DNA of 64,000 nucleotides from Gaiellasilicea sp963850995 (GTDB lineage: Bacteria; Actinomycetota; Thermoleophilia; Gaiellales; Gaiellaceae), in contig CAWKNQ010000013.1 of NCBI GenBank assembly GCA_963850995.1, positions 124,001 through 188,000 on the forward strand. Reading direction: 5' to 3'. Below are positions 10,145 to 19,187 of this stretch, in pieces (position 1 is the stretch's first letter; the number at the start of each line of letters is the position of its first letter). A program made the translations under genes and the position numbers. The notes below the pieces were generated by a model. That model was not told the origin of the DNA and did no database searches. It was given only the letters and a program-made list of their open reading frames with translations.

Positions 10145-10177
10145 CGACGGGAGGCCTGCGGGCCTCCCGTCGTCGTT
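10145..10177 (+). terminator. Intrinsic terminator after the collagen-like gene
   Basis: Arms of 12 bases (10145-10156, 10161-10172) enclose a 4-base loop and are followed by TCGTTT. It lies 22 bp after the proposed stop and just before the next gene. Confidence 0.8.
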
Positions 10178-10195
10178 TCAAGGTTGGCTAGGGTC

Positions 10196-11395
10196 GTGGC
10201 GGTGACGCCCGACATCCAGCGTGAGGCGCTCTTCGCCGCACGGACGCGCGGCGACGTGGGGGAGGGGATCGCATCCGTCCTCGCGCTGCTGGGGATGCCG
10301 GACGTGATCTCGTTCGCGGGCGGCTTCCCGGATCCGGCGACGTTCCCCCGCGAGCGCGCCGCGTCGTTGCTGCAGGAGTTCGCCGCCGACGGCGAGGCGA
10401 GCGCCTTCCAGTACGCGCCGACGCGCGGTCTTGCGGGGCCGCTCGACGCGCTCTCCGACCGGCTCGAGACCCTCCAGGGCCGCCGGCCGGCCGAAGGAGA
10501 GCTGCTGATCACGAGCGGCGCGATCGAGGCGCTCGAGCTGATCGGCAAGGCGTTTCTCGATCCCGGCGACCTCGTGGTCGTCGAGGGCCCGACCTACCTC
10601 GGCGCGATCCAGGCCTTCCGGAGCTTCGAGGCCGATCTCGTCGCCGTCCCGATGGACGAGCACGGGCTCGAGGTCGACGAGCTCGACAGGCGGCTGGCGG
10701 GCGGCCTGCGGCCGAAGCTCGTCTACACGATCCCCGACCATCAGAACCCCGCAGGCGTCAGCCTCGCGCCCGAGCGGCGTGAGCCGCTGGTCGAGCTCGC
10801 GCGCCGGTACGGCTTCGTGCTCGTCGAGGACGTCGCCTACCGCGAGCTCGGCTTCTCGGACGACGCATCCCCGAGCCTCTGGAGCCTCGGCCCGGACGTC
10901 GTCCTCCAGGCGGGCACCACCTCGAAGACCTTCTTCCCCGGCGTGCGGCTCGGCTGGGCCGTCGGGCCTGCCGACGTCTCCGCGCAGCTCGTCGCCGCCA
11001 AGCAGAACACGGACCAGTGCGCGGGCGCGCTCGGCCAGCGGCTGTTCGAGGAGTCGCATCGCCGCGGCTGGATCGACGAGCAGCTGGCACGGTCGCGGAC
11101 GCTCTACCGCCGCAAGTGCGAGCGGCTGCTCGCGGCGCTCGAGCGCTCGCTGCCGGCGGACGCGCGGTGGACCCGACCGGAGGGCGGCTTCTTCTCGTGG
11201 CTGACGCTGCCGCACGGCGTCGACTCGACGGAGCTCGCCCGGCGCGCCGTCGAGCGGGGCGTCGGCATCGTGCCCGGCTCGCTGTTCTTCCCGGACGGCC
11301 GCGGCGGCGACACCGTGCGGCTCTCGTTCAGCCTCGTCGACGAGGGGCAGATCGACGACGGGATCGAGCGGCTCGGCTCGCTCCTAAGCGACTAG
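10196..11395 (+). CDS. PLP-dependent aminotransferase, class I/II (LysN/2-aminoadipate transaminase type)
   Basis: About 400 residues of fold-type I aminotransferase. The phrases ISFAGGFPDPATFP, FQYAPTRG, YTIPDHQNPAG and VEDVAYRELGF are typical of the LysN/KAT-II/MocR catalytic group. The PLP lysine lies in GTTSKTFFPGVRLGW. No winged-helix DNA-binding domain is attached, so it is an enzyme rather than a MocR regulator. Candidate starts are TTG 10184, GTG 10196 and GTG 10202; no clear ribosome site separates them, and 10196 was chosen. The stop overlaps the stop of the convergent ATPase gene within CTAG. The substrate is probably an aromatic, branched-chain or aminoadipate-type amino acid. Confidence 0.85.
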   Translation: MAVTPDIQREALFAARTRGDVGEGIASVLALLGMPDVISFAGGFPDPATFPRERAASLLQEFAADGEASAFQYAPTRGLAGPLDALSDRLETLQGRRPAEGELLITSGAIEALELIGKAFLDPGDLVVVEGPTYLGAIQAFRSFEADLVAVPMDEHGLEVDELDRRLAGGLRPKLVYTIPDHQNPAGVSLAPERREPLVELARRYGFVLVEDVAYRELGFSDDASPSLWSLGPDVVLQAGTTSKTFFPGVRLGWAVGPADVSAQLVAAKQNTDQCAGALGQRLFEESHRRGWIDEQLARSRTLYRRKCERLLAALERSLPADARWTRPEGGFFSWLTLPHGVDSTELARRAVERGVGIVPGSLFFPDGRGGDTVRLSFSLVDEGQIDDGIERLGSLLSD

Positions 11396-12573
11396 GCCGC
11401 CGAGGCGACTGCCTTCGAGGTCAGGTTCGTGCCCGTCTCGGGATCGAAGAAGTGCATCCGAGTCGGGTCGACTGCGAGCTCGATCCGGTCGCCGGGCCGC
11501 ACGGGCGTCTCCTCGGCGACCTCCGCCGTGAAGAGGGCGCGGCGGTCGGTCGCGATCAGCGACGCGCGCTCGCCCTCGTCGGTCGCCGCGCGGACAGACT
11601 CGACGTCGACCGGCGGAGCCTCGATGGTGAAGAGGACGTGCGTCGCCGAGCCGAGCTCCTCGACGACGGCGGCCTCGACCTCCATTCTCGGCAGCCCCGG
11701 ATCGGCGCTACGCGCTTCCTGGAAGTCCTGGGGCCTGACGCCGAGGATCACGTTGCCCACGTCGACGCCGGTCGGCCGTCGCTCCGCGGTCAGCGGAATC
11801 CGGAAGCCCGCGAACGACGCGACGCCGTCGCTCACCTCGGCCTCGACGAGGTTCATCGACGGCGAGCCGATGAACGCGGCGACGAAGAGGTTCGTCGGCT
11901 CGCGGTAGAGCGTCTGCGGCGTGTCGACCTGCTGCACCGTGCCGTCGCGCATCACGGCCACGCGCGAGCCCAGCGTCATCGCCTCGATCTGGTCGTGGGT
12001 CACGTACACGGTCGTGACTCCGAGCCGCTCGTGCAGGCGCGCCAGCTCGGCACGCATGTCGACCCGGAGCTTTGCGTCCAGGTTCGACAGCGGCTCGTCC
12101 ATCAGGAACGCGGCCGGCTCGCGCACGATCGCGCGCCCCATCGCCACACGCTGCCGCTGTCCGCCGGAGAGCGCTCCCGGCCGGCGGTTCAGCAGGTCCT
12201 GCAGGCCGAGCAGCCGCGCCACCTCCTCGACGCGCCGGTTGATCTCGGCCTTCGGCGTCTTCCTGACCTTGAGGCCGTAGCCGAGGTTCTTCGCGACGGT
12301 GAGGTGGGGGTAGAGGGCGTAGTTCTGGAAGACCATCGCGATGTCCCGGTCGCGCGGAGCCAGGTGGGCGACCTCGCGGTCGCCGATCCAGATCTCGCCC
12401 TCGGTCACTTCCTCGAGCCCGGCGATCATCCGCAACAGGGTCGACTTTCCGCAGCCCGACGGGCCGACGAGCACCATGAACTCGCCGCTCTCGATCCTCA
12501 GGCTGACGTCGTCGACGGCGCGCACGTCGCCGGCGTAGACCTTTCCCACCTGCTCGAGCCTGATCTCGGACAC
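11392..12573 (-). CDS. Sugar ABC transporter ATP-binding protein (MsmK/UgpC type)
   Basis: 393 residues. Walker A GPSGCGKST, Q-loop VFQNYALYPH, signature LSGGQRQRVAMGRA, Walker B AAFLMDEPLSNLD and the H-switch VTHDQ are all present. The C-terminal 150 residues form the TOBE/OB regulatory domain of CUT1 carbohydrate importers, as in MalK and UgpC. The permeases and binding protein needed to complete the importer lie on the other strand at 16009-19118. They share a promoter-proximal operator with this region, so this ATPase may energise them. The gene is transcribed away from the operator at 12637. Its stop converges on the aminotransferase. Confidence 0.9.
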   Translation of the reverse strand: MSEIRLEQVGKVYAGDVRAVDDVSLRIESGEFMVLVGPSGCGKSTLLRMIAGLEEVTEGEIWIGDREVAHLAPRDRDIAMVFQNYALYPHLTVAKNLGYGLKVRKTPKAEINRRVEEVARLLGLQDLLNRRPGALSGGQRQRVAMGRAIVREPAAFLMDEPLSNLDAKLRVDMRAELARLHERLGVTTVYVTHDQIEAMTLGSRVAVMRDGTVQQVDTPQTLYREPTNLFVAAFIGSPSMNLVEAEVSDGVASFAGFRIPLTAERRPTGVDVGNVILGVRPQDFQEARSADPGLPRMEVEAAVVEELGSATHVLFTIEAPPVDVESVRAATDEGERASLIATDRRALFTAEVAEETPVRPGDRIELAVDPTRMHFFDPETGTNLTSKAVASAA

Positions 12574-12598
12574 CCTGCAAGCTCCTTCGCGTTGTCGC

Positions 12599-12664
12599 TT
12601 GACGCCGGGGACGACTCTATGTCATTGTCGCCCCGCTGTAAACGTTCTCAGTAAACCTTTTCAG
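12599..12664 (+). promoter_or_regulatory. Promoter and tandem LacI-type operator upstream of the esterase gene
   Basis: A -35-like TTGACG (12599-12604) stands 17 bp from TCATTG. It is followed at 12637-12664 by two adjoining 13-bp units, TAAACGTTCTCAG and TAAACCTTTTCAG. Each unit is an imperfect version of a LacI-family palindrome (centre AACGTT). A nearly identical module, with the same -35 and spacing, lies at 14898-14963 before lacI. Confidence 0.7.
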
Positions 12665-12694
12665 ATTCGCCGTCAAAAGACCAAGGAGGCCGTC

Positions 12695-14845
12695 ATGAGG
12701 ACCCGGCTCACGCCAGTGCTGGCCGGTTGCATCGCTCTGTTCGTGATCCTGCTCGCGCCCTCGGCGACCGGGGCCCAGAGCGCCGCCGCGGCGGGAACCG
12801 TCACGAGCGTCACGTTCAGCTCGGCAACGCTGAGCGAGGACATCGCCTACAACGTCTACCTCCCGGCCGGGTACGCAGGCTCCGGCGAGCGGTATCCCGT
12901 CCTCTACCTCCTGCACGGCCGTGGCGACTCGATGAGCGCCTGGCTGCAGATGAAGAGCACGCTCGACGAGCTGATCGAGGAGGGCGAGATCCCACCGGCG
13001 ATCGCGATCATGCCCGACGCGCCCTGGAGCAGCCGCGCGAGCTACTACGTCGACTCCCAGTACAGAGGAGCGGATCCGGGCCGACCGGTCGAGACGGCGT
13101 TCACGGAGGACCTGATCGAGCACGTCGACGCCACCTACCGGACCGTGGCCGACCGCTCGGGGCGAGGAATCGCGGGCTACTCGATGGGCGGCTACGGCGC
13201 CATGCGCTACTCGCTCGCCCATCCCGACCTGTTCGGCGCCGCGATCGTGCTCAGCCCGGCGGTGTACTTCCCGGATCCGCCGAGCGACTCCAGCACGCGC
13301 GAGTTCGGCGCGTTCGGCAAGGGCCAGCGGCTGTTCGTCGAGCGGATCTACAAGCAGCTGAACTATCCGGAGACCTTCGAGTCGTTCGTGGCGACGGGCC
13401 TGCCGCAGCGGATGTACATCGCGGTCGGCGACGACGAGTTCAAGAACACGAACCCGAGGGACTTCGAGCACGATCTCGACTTCGAGGCCCACGTCCTCTT
13501 CAACAAGGCACAGCGGGTGGAGAACCTGACCTCCGAGCTCCGCGTGGTCGACGGCGGCCACGACTGGGACGTCTGGGGCCCGCAGTTCGTCGAAGGCGCG
13601 AAGTACATCTTCGACTTCCTCACGCCGCCGCCGGTGCTGGTGAAGGCGACGCTGACCGGAACGGCCGGCGAGGAGCGCGCAGGCGGCGTCGCCACCGACG
13701 CGGCGGGCAACGTCTACGAGGCGATCGCAGCCGGAGGAGCGATCAACGGCCAGCCGTTCGCGGGCGACAAGGATCTCGTCCTGATCAAGCGGTCGCCGGC
13801 CGGCGCGACTCTCTGGACGCGGTCGCTGGGGACGGCCAGGCTCGAGCGGGCCTACGGCGTCGCCGTCGACCCGACGGGCGACGTGGTCGTCGCCGGGTAC
13901 ACGACCGGAGACCTGGACGGCGGGCACGCCGGCAACACGACCGACGATGCGTTCGTCGTCAAGTACGACTCCGCCGGCAACCGGGAATGGCTCCGCCAGC
14001 TCGGCGTGCCCTCGCTCGCAGATCGTGGCTACGCGATCGCCACCGACGCGACGTCGAACGTGTACGTGACCGGGTACACGCGGGGCGACCTGGCCGGGAC
14101 GAATCAGGGCGACAAGGACGTCTACCTGGCCAAGCTCGACCCCAACGGAGCCCAGCTCTGGCTGAAGCAGTTCGGCGGGGCCGGCGAGGACAAGGGCTGG
14201 GGCGTCGCCGCGACCGGGGACGGCGTTCGCGTCGCCGGGATGACCTCGGGGACGCTCGGCACGCCGGTCGGCTCGCTCGACGGCTGGGTCGCGCGCTACG
14301 ACGCCGCCGGCAACCAGGCCTGGCTGCAGCAGTTCGGCACGACCGCCAACGAAGAGGTCTGGGGGCTGACGGCCGACGCCGCGGGGAACGCGTACGTCGC
14401 CGCGTACTCGGCCGGCGACTTCGACGGCCCTCTGGCGGGTGACAAGGACATCGTCCTCGCCCGGTTCGACCCGAGCGGGACGATGACCGGGTCGGACCAG
14501 CTCGGGACCGATCTGAACGACAAGGGCGCGGCGATCCAGCTGGACGGCGCCGGCAACCTGTACCTCGCCGGCTTCACCGACGGCAGGCTCGCCGGGCGCG
14601 TGGGCAAGTTCGACGCCGTGCTCGTCAAGTACGCGCCCGACCTGACCCGCGAGTGGACACGGCAGTTCGGCACGGTCGAGGACGACGGGGCCGACGCGTT
14701 CGCCGAGGCGAACCTGTACCTGGCCGTCCAGGGCGGCTCGATCTACGTGCAGGCGCTCACGCTCGGGGACGTCGACGGCGGAACGCAGCTCGGGCTCGGC
14801 GACGTCTTCCTCGCGACGTTCGACGCGCAAGGAGGGAACGGCTGA
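12695..14845 (+). CDS. Secreted esterase (esterase D/feruloyl-esterase-like) fused to SBBP-type beta-propeller
   Basis: ATG at 12695 has AAGGAGG 5 bases upstream. The signal peptide runs to about residue 28. Residues 35-310 form an alpha/beta-hydrolase of the putative esterase family: PVLYLLHGRGDS for the oxyanion region, nucleophile Ser in GIAGYSMGGYGAM, and late His in VVDGGHDWDVW. Residues 320-716 hold about seven repeats with AAGNVYVAGYT-like and WLKQFG phrases, matching SBBP repeats, which likely fold as a propeller that binds a surface or glycan. Together they suggest an extracellular enzyme that deacylates a polysaccharide for the neighbouring importer. The operator before it matches the one before lacI. 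Confidence 0.8.
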   Translation: MRTRLTPVLAGCIALFVILLAPSATGAQSAAAAGTVTSVTFSSATLSEDIAYNVYLPAGYAGSGERYPVLYLLHGRGDSMSAWLQMKSTLDELIEEGEIPPAIAIMPDAPWSSRASYYVDSQYRGADPGRPVETAFTEDLIEHVDATYRTVADRSGRGIAGYSMGGYGAMRYSLAHPDLFGAAIVLSPAVYFPDPPSDSSTREFGAFGKGQRLFVERIYKQLNYPETFESFVATGLPQRMYIAVGDDEFKNTNPRDFEHDLDFEAHVLFNKAQRVENLTSELRVVDGGHDWDVWGPQFVEGAKYIFDFLTPPPVLVKATLTGTAGEERAGGVATDAAGNVYEAIAAGGAINGQPFAGDKDLVLIKRSPAGATLWTRSLGTARLERAYGVAVDPTGDVVVAGYTTGDLDGGHAGNTTDDAFVVKYDSAGNREWLRQLGVPSLADRGYAIATDATSNVYVTGYTRGDLAGTNQGDKDVYLAKLDPNGAQLWLKQFGGAGEDKGWGVAATGDGVRVAGMTSGTLGTPVGSLDGWVARYDAAGNQAWLQQFGTTANEEVWGLTADAAGNAYVAAYSAGDFDGPLAGDKDIVLARFDPSGTMTGSDQLGTDLNDKGAAIQLDGAGNLYLAGFTDGRLAGRVGKFDAVLVKYAPDLTREWTRQFGTVEDDGADAFAEANLYLAVQGGSIYVQALTLGDVDGGTQLGLGDVFLATFDAQGGNG

Positions 14846-14850
14846 CAGAT

Positions 14851-14895
14851 GCAGCGGGCGGCGTCCGGAGTGCCGGCCGGACGCCGCCCCGCTGC
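14851..14895 (+). terminator. Strong hairpin terminator after the esterase gene
   Basis: An arm of 18 bases at 14851-14868 pairs with 14877-14895, with one bulged base and an 8-base loop. It begins 5 bp after the stop codon and separates the esterase transcript from the lacI promoter. Confidence 0.7.
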
Positions 14896-14897
14896 CC

Positions 14898-14963
14898 TTG
14901 ACGCAGCGGGCGGAGGTGTGACATTCTCGTCGTGCTGTAAACGTTCTCAGTAATCCTTTTCAG
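14898..14963 (+). promoter_or_regulatory. Promoter and tandem operator upstream of lacI
   Basis: TTGACG at 14898-14903 is followed by the 28-bp operator at 14936-14963, which matches the copy at 12637-12664 except for one base (TAATCC instead of TAAACC). The same promoter and operator before the regulator itself suggest autoregulation. Confidence 0.7.
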
Positions 14964-15013
14964 CAATCGACGCCTACGAGCCCCATCCGACGAGCGACGA
15001 GCCGGCCGACGCC

Positions 15014-16012
15014 GTGCCGACGATCGCAACCGTCGCGCGGCTCGCAAACGTCTCCGTCGCCTCCGCGTCGCGTGTGATGAACGGCATCCGCACGAGCCCG
15101 GCGACGCTCGAGCGGGTGACGGAGGCGGCCGAGGCCATCGGCTACGTCCCGAACGCGGCGGCGCGCTCGCTCCGCTCGCGGCGCACGGGGCAGATCGCGT
15201 TCGCGATGCCGGACGTCGGCAACCCGGTCTACACGACGATGGTCGGCTCGATCCAGGAGGTCGCGCAGGCGCGCGGCCTCCGTCTGTTGCTCCATTCGAC
15301 CGGCGCGGACGCCGAGGACGAGCTCGCGATGCTGCGTGACCTCAAGCACCGGTTCGTGGACGGGCTGATCCTCGCCTCGCTCCATCTCACCGATGTACAT
15401 GGGGAGGAGCTGCGGCGCGCCGCAGTGCCTGTGATCGTGATCGGCCGGCCGGCGAGCGGCACGCCCGTGGACACGGTCCGCGCCTACTCTCGCAAGGGCG
15501 CGGCGGAGGCGGTCCGGCATCTGCACGCCGCCGGTCGGCGGCGGATCGCTTTCGTCAACGGCCCGCAGCACACAGTGTCTGGATCGTCGCGGCGGCTCGG
15601 CTACCTCGACGGGCTCCGCTCCTGCTCGCTCGCGCGCGACGACTCGCTGATCGAGGTGGCCGATGACTTCATGGTCGAGCCCGGCCGGCGTGCGACCGAG
15701 AAGCTGCTCGCCCGCGAGCGTCCGGATGCGATCCTGTGCGCGAACGACCTGCTCGCCGTCGGCGCGCTGGCGGCGTTGCGCGACGCGGGCCTCGGCGTGC
15801 CGGGAGACGTCGCGCTCGTCGGCATGGACAACAGCGTCCTCGCCGAGGTCACCTGGCCGACGCTGACCTCCGTCGACCTCGGTTCGGCCGAGCGCGCCCG
15901 GATCGCGGCCGAGCTGCTGCTCGAGCGGATCGAGAGCCCGGCGCGCGAGCCCCGGGTCGTCGGCGTCGAGCCACGACTGGTCGAGCGGGCGTCGTCCGGA
16001 GCGCCGGCATGA
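15014..16012 (+). CDS. LacI-family transcriptional regulator
   Basis: 332 residues. The first 25 carry the LacI helix-turn-helix (TIATVARLANVSVASASRVM) and are followed by the hinge motif PNAAARSLRSRRTGQ. The rest is a periplasmic-binding-protein-like sensor (QIAFAMPDVGNPVYTTM, DAILCANDLLAVGALAALRD, VALVGMDNS). GTG 15014 is the only usual start before the HTH. It has no clear ribosome site and lies 50 bp after the operator, so a short leader is likely. The gene overlaps the first permease gene by 4 bp (ATGA). It should repress both operator-bearing promoters until a sugar or glycoside is bound. Confidence 0.9.
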   Translation: MPTIATVARLANVSVASASRVMNGIRTSPATLERVTEAAEAIGYVPNAAARSLRSRRTGQIAFAMPDVGNPVYTTMVGSIQEVAQARGLRLLLHSTGADAEDELAMLRDLKHRFVDGLILASLHLTDVHGEELRRAAVPVIVIGRPASGTPVDTVRAYSRKGAAEAVRHLHAAGRRRIAFVNGPQHTVSGSSRRLGYLDGLRSCSLARDDSLIEVADDFMVEPGRRATEKLLARERPDAILCANDLLAVGALAALRDAGLGVPGDVALVGMDNSVLAEVTWPTLTSVDLGSAERARIAAELLLERIESPAREPRVVGVEPRLVERASSGAPA

Positions 16013-16935
16013 GCGTCCTCCCCGAGGCGGTCCCCGCGCGAAGCGGCCGCAGCAGGGCCGGGGCGGGCCTGTCCGGCCGGGAGGCGATGCTGCTGCTGAT
16101 CCCGGCGCTGCTGCCGGTCGTGATCCTGAGCGTGCTGCCGCTCGCGCGCGGGATCTACCTCGGTTTCACCGACTCGCGGGCCGGCCTCGGCGTCCCGACG
16201 ACCTTCATCGGGCTCGACAACTTTCGCGCGCTGCTCGACGACGAGCTCTTCGTCAAGTCGTTCAAGATCGGGCTGATCTGGTCGGTCGCGGTGACGGCGA
16301 TCGGCTTCTGCTTCGCGCTGGGGCTCGCGCTCCTCCTCAGCCAGCCACTGCGCGGGCGCTGGCTTGCCCGCTCGCTCGCGCTCGTCCCCTGGGCGATGCC
16401 GGCGGTCGTCGTCGCGATCATGTGGAAGCTCGTCTTCCAGCCGCAGGCCGGGGTCCTGAACGAGTTCCTCCGCCGGACACATCTTCCGGGGGAGACCACC
16501 GACTGGCTCTCGAGCTTCACCTGGGCGCTGCCGGCGGTGATCCTCGTCGGGGTCTGGGCGGGCATGCCGCAGACGACCGTGGCGCTGCTCGCCGGGCTGC
16601 AGTCGATCCAGGACGAGCTGCACGAGGCGGCGGCCGTGGACGGCGCCACCGCCTGGCAACGGTTCCGGACGATCACGCTGCCGCAGCTCAAGCCGGTGAT
16701 CATCGCGATCACGACGCTCGACTTCATCTGGAACTTCAACTCGTTCGGGCTCGTCTACGTGCTCACCGAGGGCGGCCCGGCGGGGCAGACCCAGCTGCCG
16801 ATGCTCTTCGCCTACAGCCAGGCCTTCGAGTACGGCCAGTTCGGCTACGCGTCGGCGCTCGGGAGCGCGATGGTGGTCGTGATCGCCTGCGTGCTCGTCT
16901 TCTACCTCTGGGGCCGGCTGAAGGAGGCGAAGTGA
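16009..16935 (+). CDS. Sugar ABC transporter permease, MalF type
   Basis: 308 residues with six predicted transmembrane helices. The cytoplasmic EAA loop that docks the ATPase reads EAAAVDGATAWQRFRTITLP. Membrane entry follows a short Arg-rich N-terminus. The start ATG overlaps the lacI stop. The downstream partner permease starts in the stop codon (GTGA). It belongs to the CUT1 carbohydrate importer group. Confidence 0.9.
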   Translation: MSVLPEAVPARSGRSRAGAGLSGREAMLLLIPALLPVVILSVLPLARGIYLGFTDSRAGLGVPTTFIGLDNFRALLDDELFVKSFKIGLIWSVAVTAIGFCFALGLALLLSQPLRGRWLARSLALVPWAMPAVVVAIMWKLVFQPQAGVLNEFLRRTHLPGETTDWLSSFTWALPAVILVGVWAGMPQTTVALLAGLQSIQDELHEAAAVDGATAWQRFRTITLPQLKPVIIAITTLDFIWNFNSFGLVYVLTEGGPAGQTQLPMLFAYSQAFEYGQFGYASALGSAMVVVIACVLVFYLWGRLKEAK

Positions 16936-17780
16936 TCGTCTCCACGCACCCGAGGCGGGCCAGGTCGGCGCAGTACGTCCTGCTCGCGGGCTTCGTGCTC
17001 TTCCTCGCCTTTCCGCTCCTCTGGATGCTCTCGTTGTCGTTCAAGGGCCCGCGTGAGCTCGTCGAGCTGTATCCGTCCTTCATTCCGGACGACTTCACGT
17101 TCGAGAACTACCGGCTCGCGCTGACCGAGGAGGACCACCAGTTCCTGCGCAGCGCGTTCAACAGCCTCAAGGTGGCGATCGTGACGGCGCTCCTGACGAC
17201 GGCGATCGGGCTGCCGGCCGCCTATGTGCTCGCGCGGCGCCGCGGCGTGATCTCGCGCATCGGGCTGGGCTGGATCCTGATCAGCCAGATGTTCCCGCTG
17301 ATCCTGATCATCATCCCGCTCTTCCTGCTCCTGCGGGACGTGAAGCTGACGAACTCGCACGTCGGGCTCGTGCTCGTGTACGTCGTCTGGGCGCTGCCGT
17401 TCGTGCTCTGGATGCTCTGGAGCTACGTGCGCGGGATCCCGCCCGACCTCGAGGAGGCCGCGACGGTCGACGGGGCGACACGGTTCCAGATCCTGACCGG
17501 GATCATCGCGCCGCTGCTCCTGCCGGGGATCGTCGTCACGACGTTGTTTGCGTTCATCACGGCCTGGAACGAGTTCTTCTTCGCTCTCGTGATCCTCGAG
17601 AGCCCCGACCTGCGGACGCTGCCGCTGCGGCTCGCGCAGTACGTCGGCATCGAGGGCGTCGTCAGATTCGGCCCTCTGGCCGCGGCCGCGCTGCTCGCGA
17701 CCGTTCCCAGCCTCATCCTCTTCGTGTTCATCCAGCGCTGGCTCGTACGCGGCCTCCTCTCCGGGGCGGTCAAGGGCTAG
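16932..17780 (+). CDS. Sugar ABC transporter permease, MalG type
   Basis: 282 residues with six predicted helices. The EAA loop reads EEAATVDGATRFQILTGIIA. The phrase FAFITAWNEFFFALV is typical of MalG partners. GTG 16932 lies inside the preceding stop (GTGA overlap), so translation is coupled. It pairs with the MalF-type protein. Confidence 0.9.
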   Translation: MIVSTHPRRARSAQYVLLAGFVLFLAFPLLWMLSLSFKGPRELVELYPSFIPDDFTFENYRLALTEEDHQFLRSAFNSLKVAIVTALLTTAIGLPAAYVLARRRGVISRIGLGWILISQMFPLILIIIPLFLLLRDVKLTNSHVGLVLVYVVWALPFVLWMLWSYVRGIPPDLEEAATVDGATRFQILTGIIAPLLLPGIVVTTLFAFITAWNEFFFALVILESPDLRTLPLRLAQYVGIEGVVRFGPLAAAALLATVPSLILFVFIQRWLVRGLLSGAVKG

Positions 17781-17851
17781 CGATGACATCTACCAAGGAA
17801 CCCCCGGCGTCGAACGTGACGGCGCCTCGACCGCAGAAAGGCGGGTCAACA

Positions 17852-19118
17852 ATGAGGAAGGTCATCGTGCTTGGCGCCTTGGCCCTGCTGTGCACCGTGC
17901 TCGTAGCCGGGGCCCAGGCCGGCAGGCAGGCTCCCGTCGTCAACCTCAAGTTCGCCACCTACGTGTGGCAGCCGACGACGGTTGCGGCCAACAAGCAGAT
18001 CGTCGAAGCCTGGAACAAGAGCCACCCCGGGATCCAGGTCGAGATCGTCCCGGTCGACGTCAACTCCGTCCACGACAAGCTCCTGACGAGCTTCGTCGGC
18101 GGCACCGCAGCCGACGTCATCCACGACGAGGCCGCCGACATCGCCGGCTTCACCGAGCAGGGCTATCTCGCGAACATGACGCCGCTGATCCCGAAGACGC
18201 TGAAGAACTCGATCCCGAAGGACATCTGGGCGACGGTCAACTTCGGCGGCAAGATCACCGGCGTTCCGGCGCTCCTGCAGACGTACAACATCTTCGCGAA
18301 CATGGACATCCTCAAGTCGGCCGGGATCAAGGCGCCGACGCTCGGGAATCCGTGGACGTGGGCGCAGTTCCGCGCCAACGCGAAGAAGCTGACCAACGCG
18401 AACCGCTTCGGCGTCTGCTGGGGTCTCCGCTCGCCGACGGCGGTAACGCAGACGCTGTCGCTCAACTACGGCGGGCAGTACTTCTATCTCGTCAACGGCA
18501 AGTGGGAGTTCCGCTTCGGGCCGAACGACCAGAACGTCGTCCGCCAGATGCACGACATGATCCACGTCGACAAGTCGGTCGACCCGGCCGGGACCGGGCT
18601 CTCCGGCAGCGCCGTGCTGCCCGCCTTCTTCGGCGGTAAGTGCGCGATGACCGTGGCGGGCAACTTCACGGCGCAGAGCATGATCCTGCAGGGCCCGAAG
18701 GACTTCAACTGGGCCATGTTCCCGCTCCTGAAAGGCCAGTCGCAGCAGCAGGTCGCGAACCCGCAGACCTACTCGATCTCGGCCCAGAGCACGAACAAGC
18801 AGGCGGCGATGTTCTTCATCGCCTACCTCGTCAACAGGCAGAACCTGGCCAAGCTCGCCCTCGGCGACTGGCTCATCCCCGCGAACCCCGAGGCCGGCAA
18901 GCTCGCTCGCAAGTCGACCAAGCGCGACGGGGAGCTGGACGATCGCGACCCAGTCGGTTCAGCACTTCCGCAAGGGGAACTGGGTCTCGCTGGCGCCGTA
19001 CGCGCGCTGGAAGGCCGAGGTCTCGCAGCCGGCCTTCGTCCAGTACCTGCGGGGCCAGATCTCCCTGCAGGAGCTCGGCGAGCAGCTCGAGGACGGCTGG
19101 GAGAGAGTCCGCGGATAA
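17852..19118 (+). CDS. Sugar ABC transporter substrate-binding protein (frame break near 18938)
   Basis: ATG at 17852 follows AAAGGCGGG. The signal peptide ends near AGAQA. No lipobox Cys sits at the cleavage site, which is unusual for a Gram-positive binding protein. The CUT1 solute-binding fold is shown by FATYVWQPTTVAANKQIVEA, KLLTSFVGGTAADV, KITGVPALLQTYNIF and PAFFGGKCAMTVAGNF. The frame is lost at about 18938 by one extra G. The proper C-terminus (HFRKGNWVSLAPYARWKAEV and onward) continues in another frame to TAA 19116. A very stable hairpin follows. It is the substrate-recognition part of the importer encoded upstream. Confidence 0.85.
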
Positions 19119-19129
19119 GGAAGGTCGTT

Positions 19130-19159
19130 CCGGCCGGCCGTCCCCGGACGGCCGGCCGG
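19130..19159 (+). terminator. Very stable intercistronic hairpin after the binding-protein gene
   Basis: Two perfect 14-base arms (19130-19143, 19146-19159) lie 11 bp after the stop, with no T-run. Such hairpins after binding-protein genes usually protect the upstream mRNA or partly terminate. Downstream genes may therefore be made at a lower level. Confidence 0.65.
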
Positions 19160-19187
19160 GCCCTCCGAGCGAAGCGAGGATGAGGAC

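Noticed and set aside
7032..10181. 1049-codon open frame on the minus strand
   Set aside because: It runs antisense to the LuxR and collagen-like genes, is Arg-rich without family motifs, and arises from GC-rich third positions.
12617..14830. 737-codon minus-strand frame
   Set aside because: It lies exactly antisense to the esterase-propeller gene, which has a signal peptide, ribosome site and family motifs.
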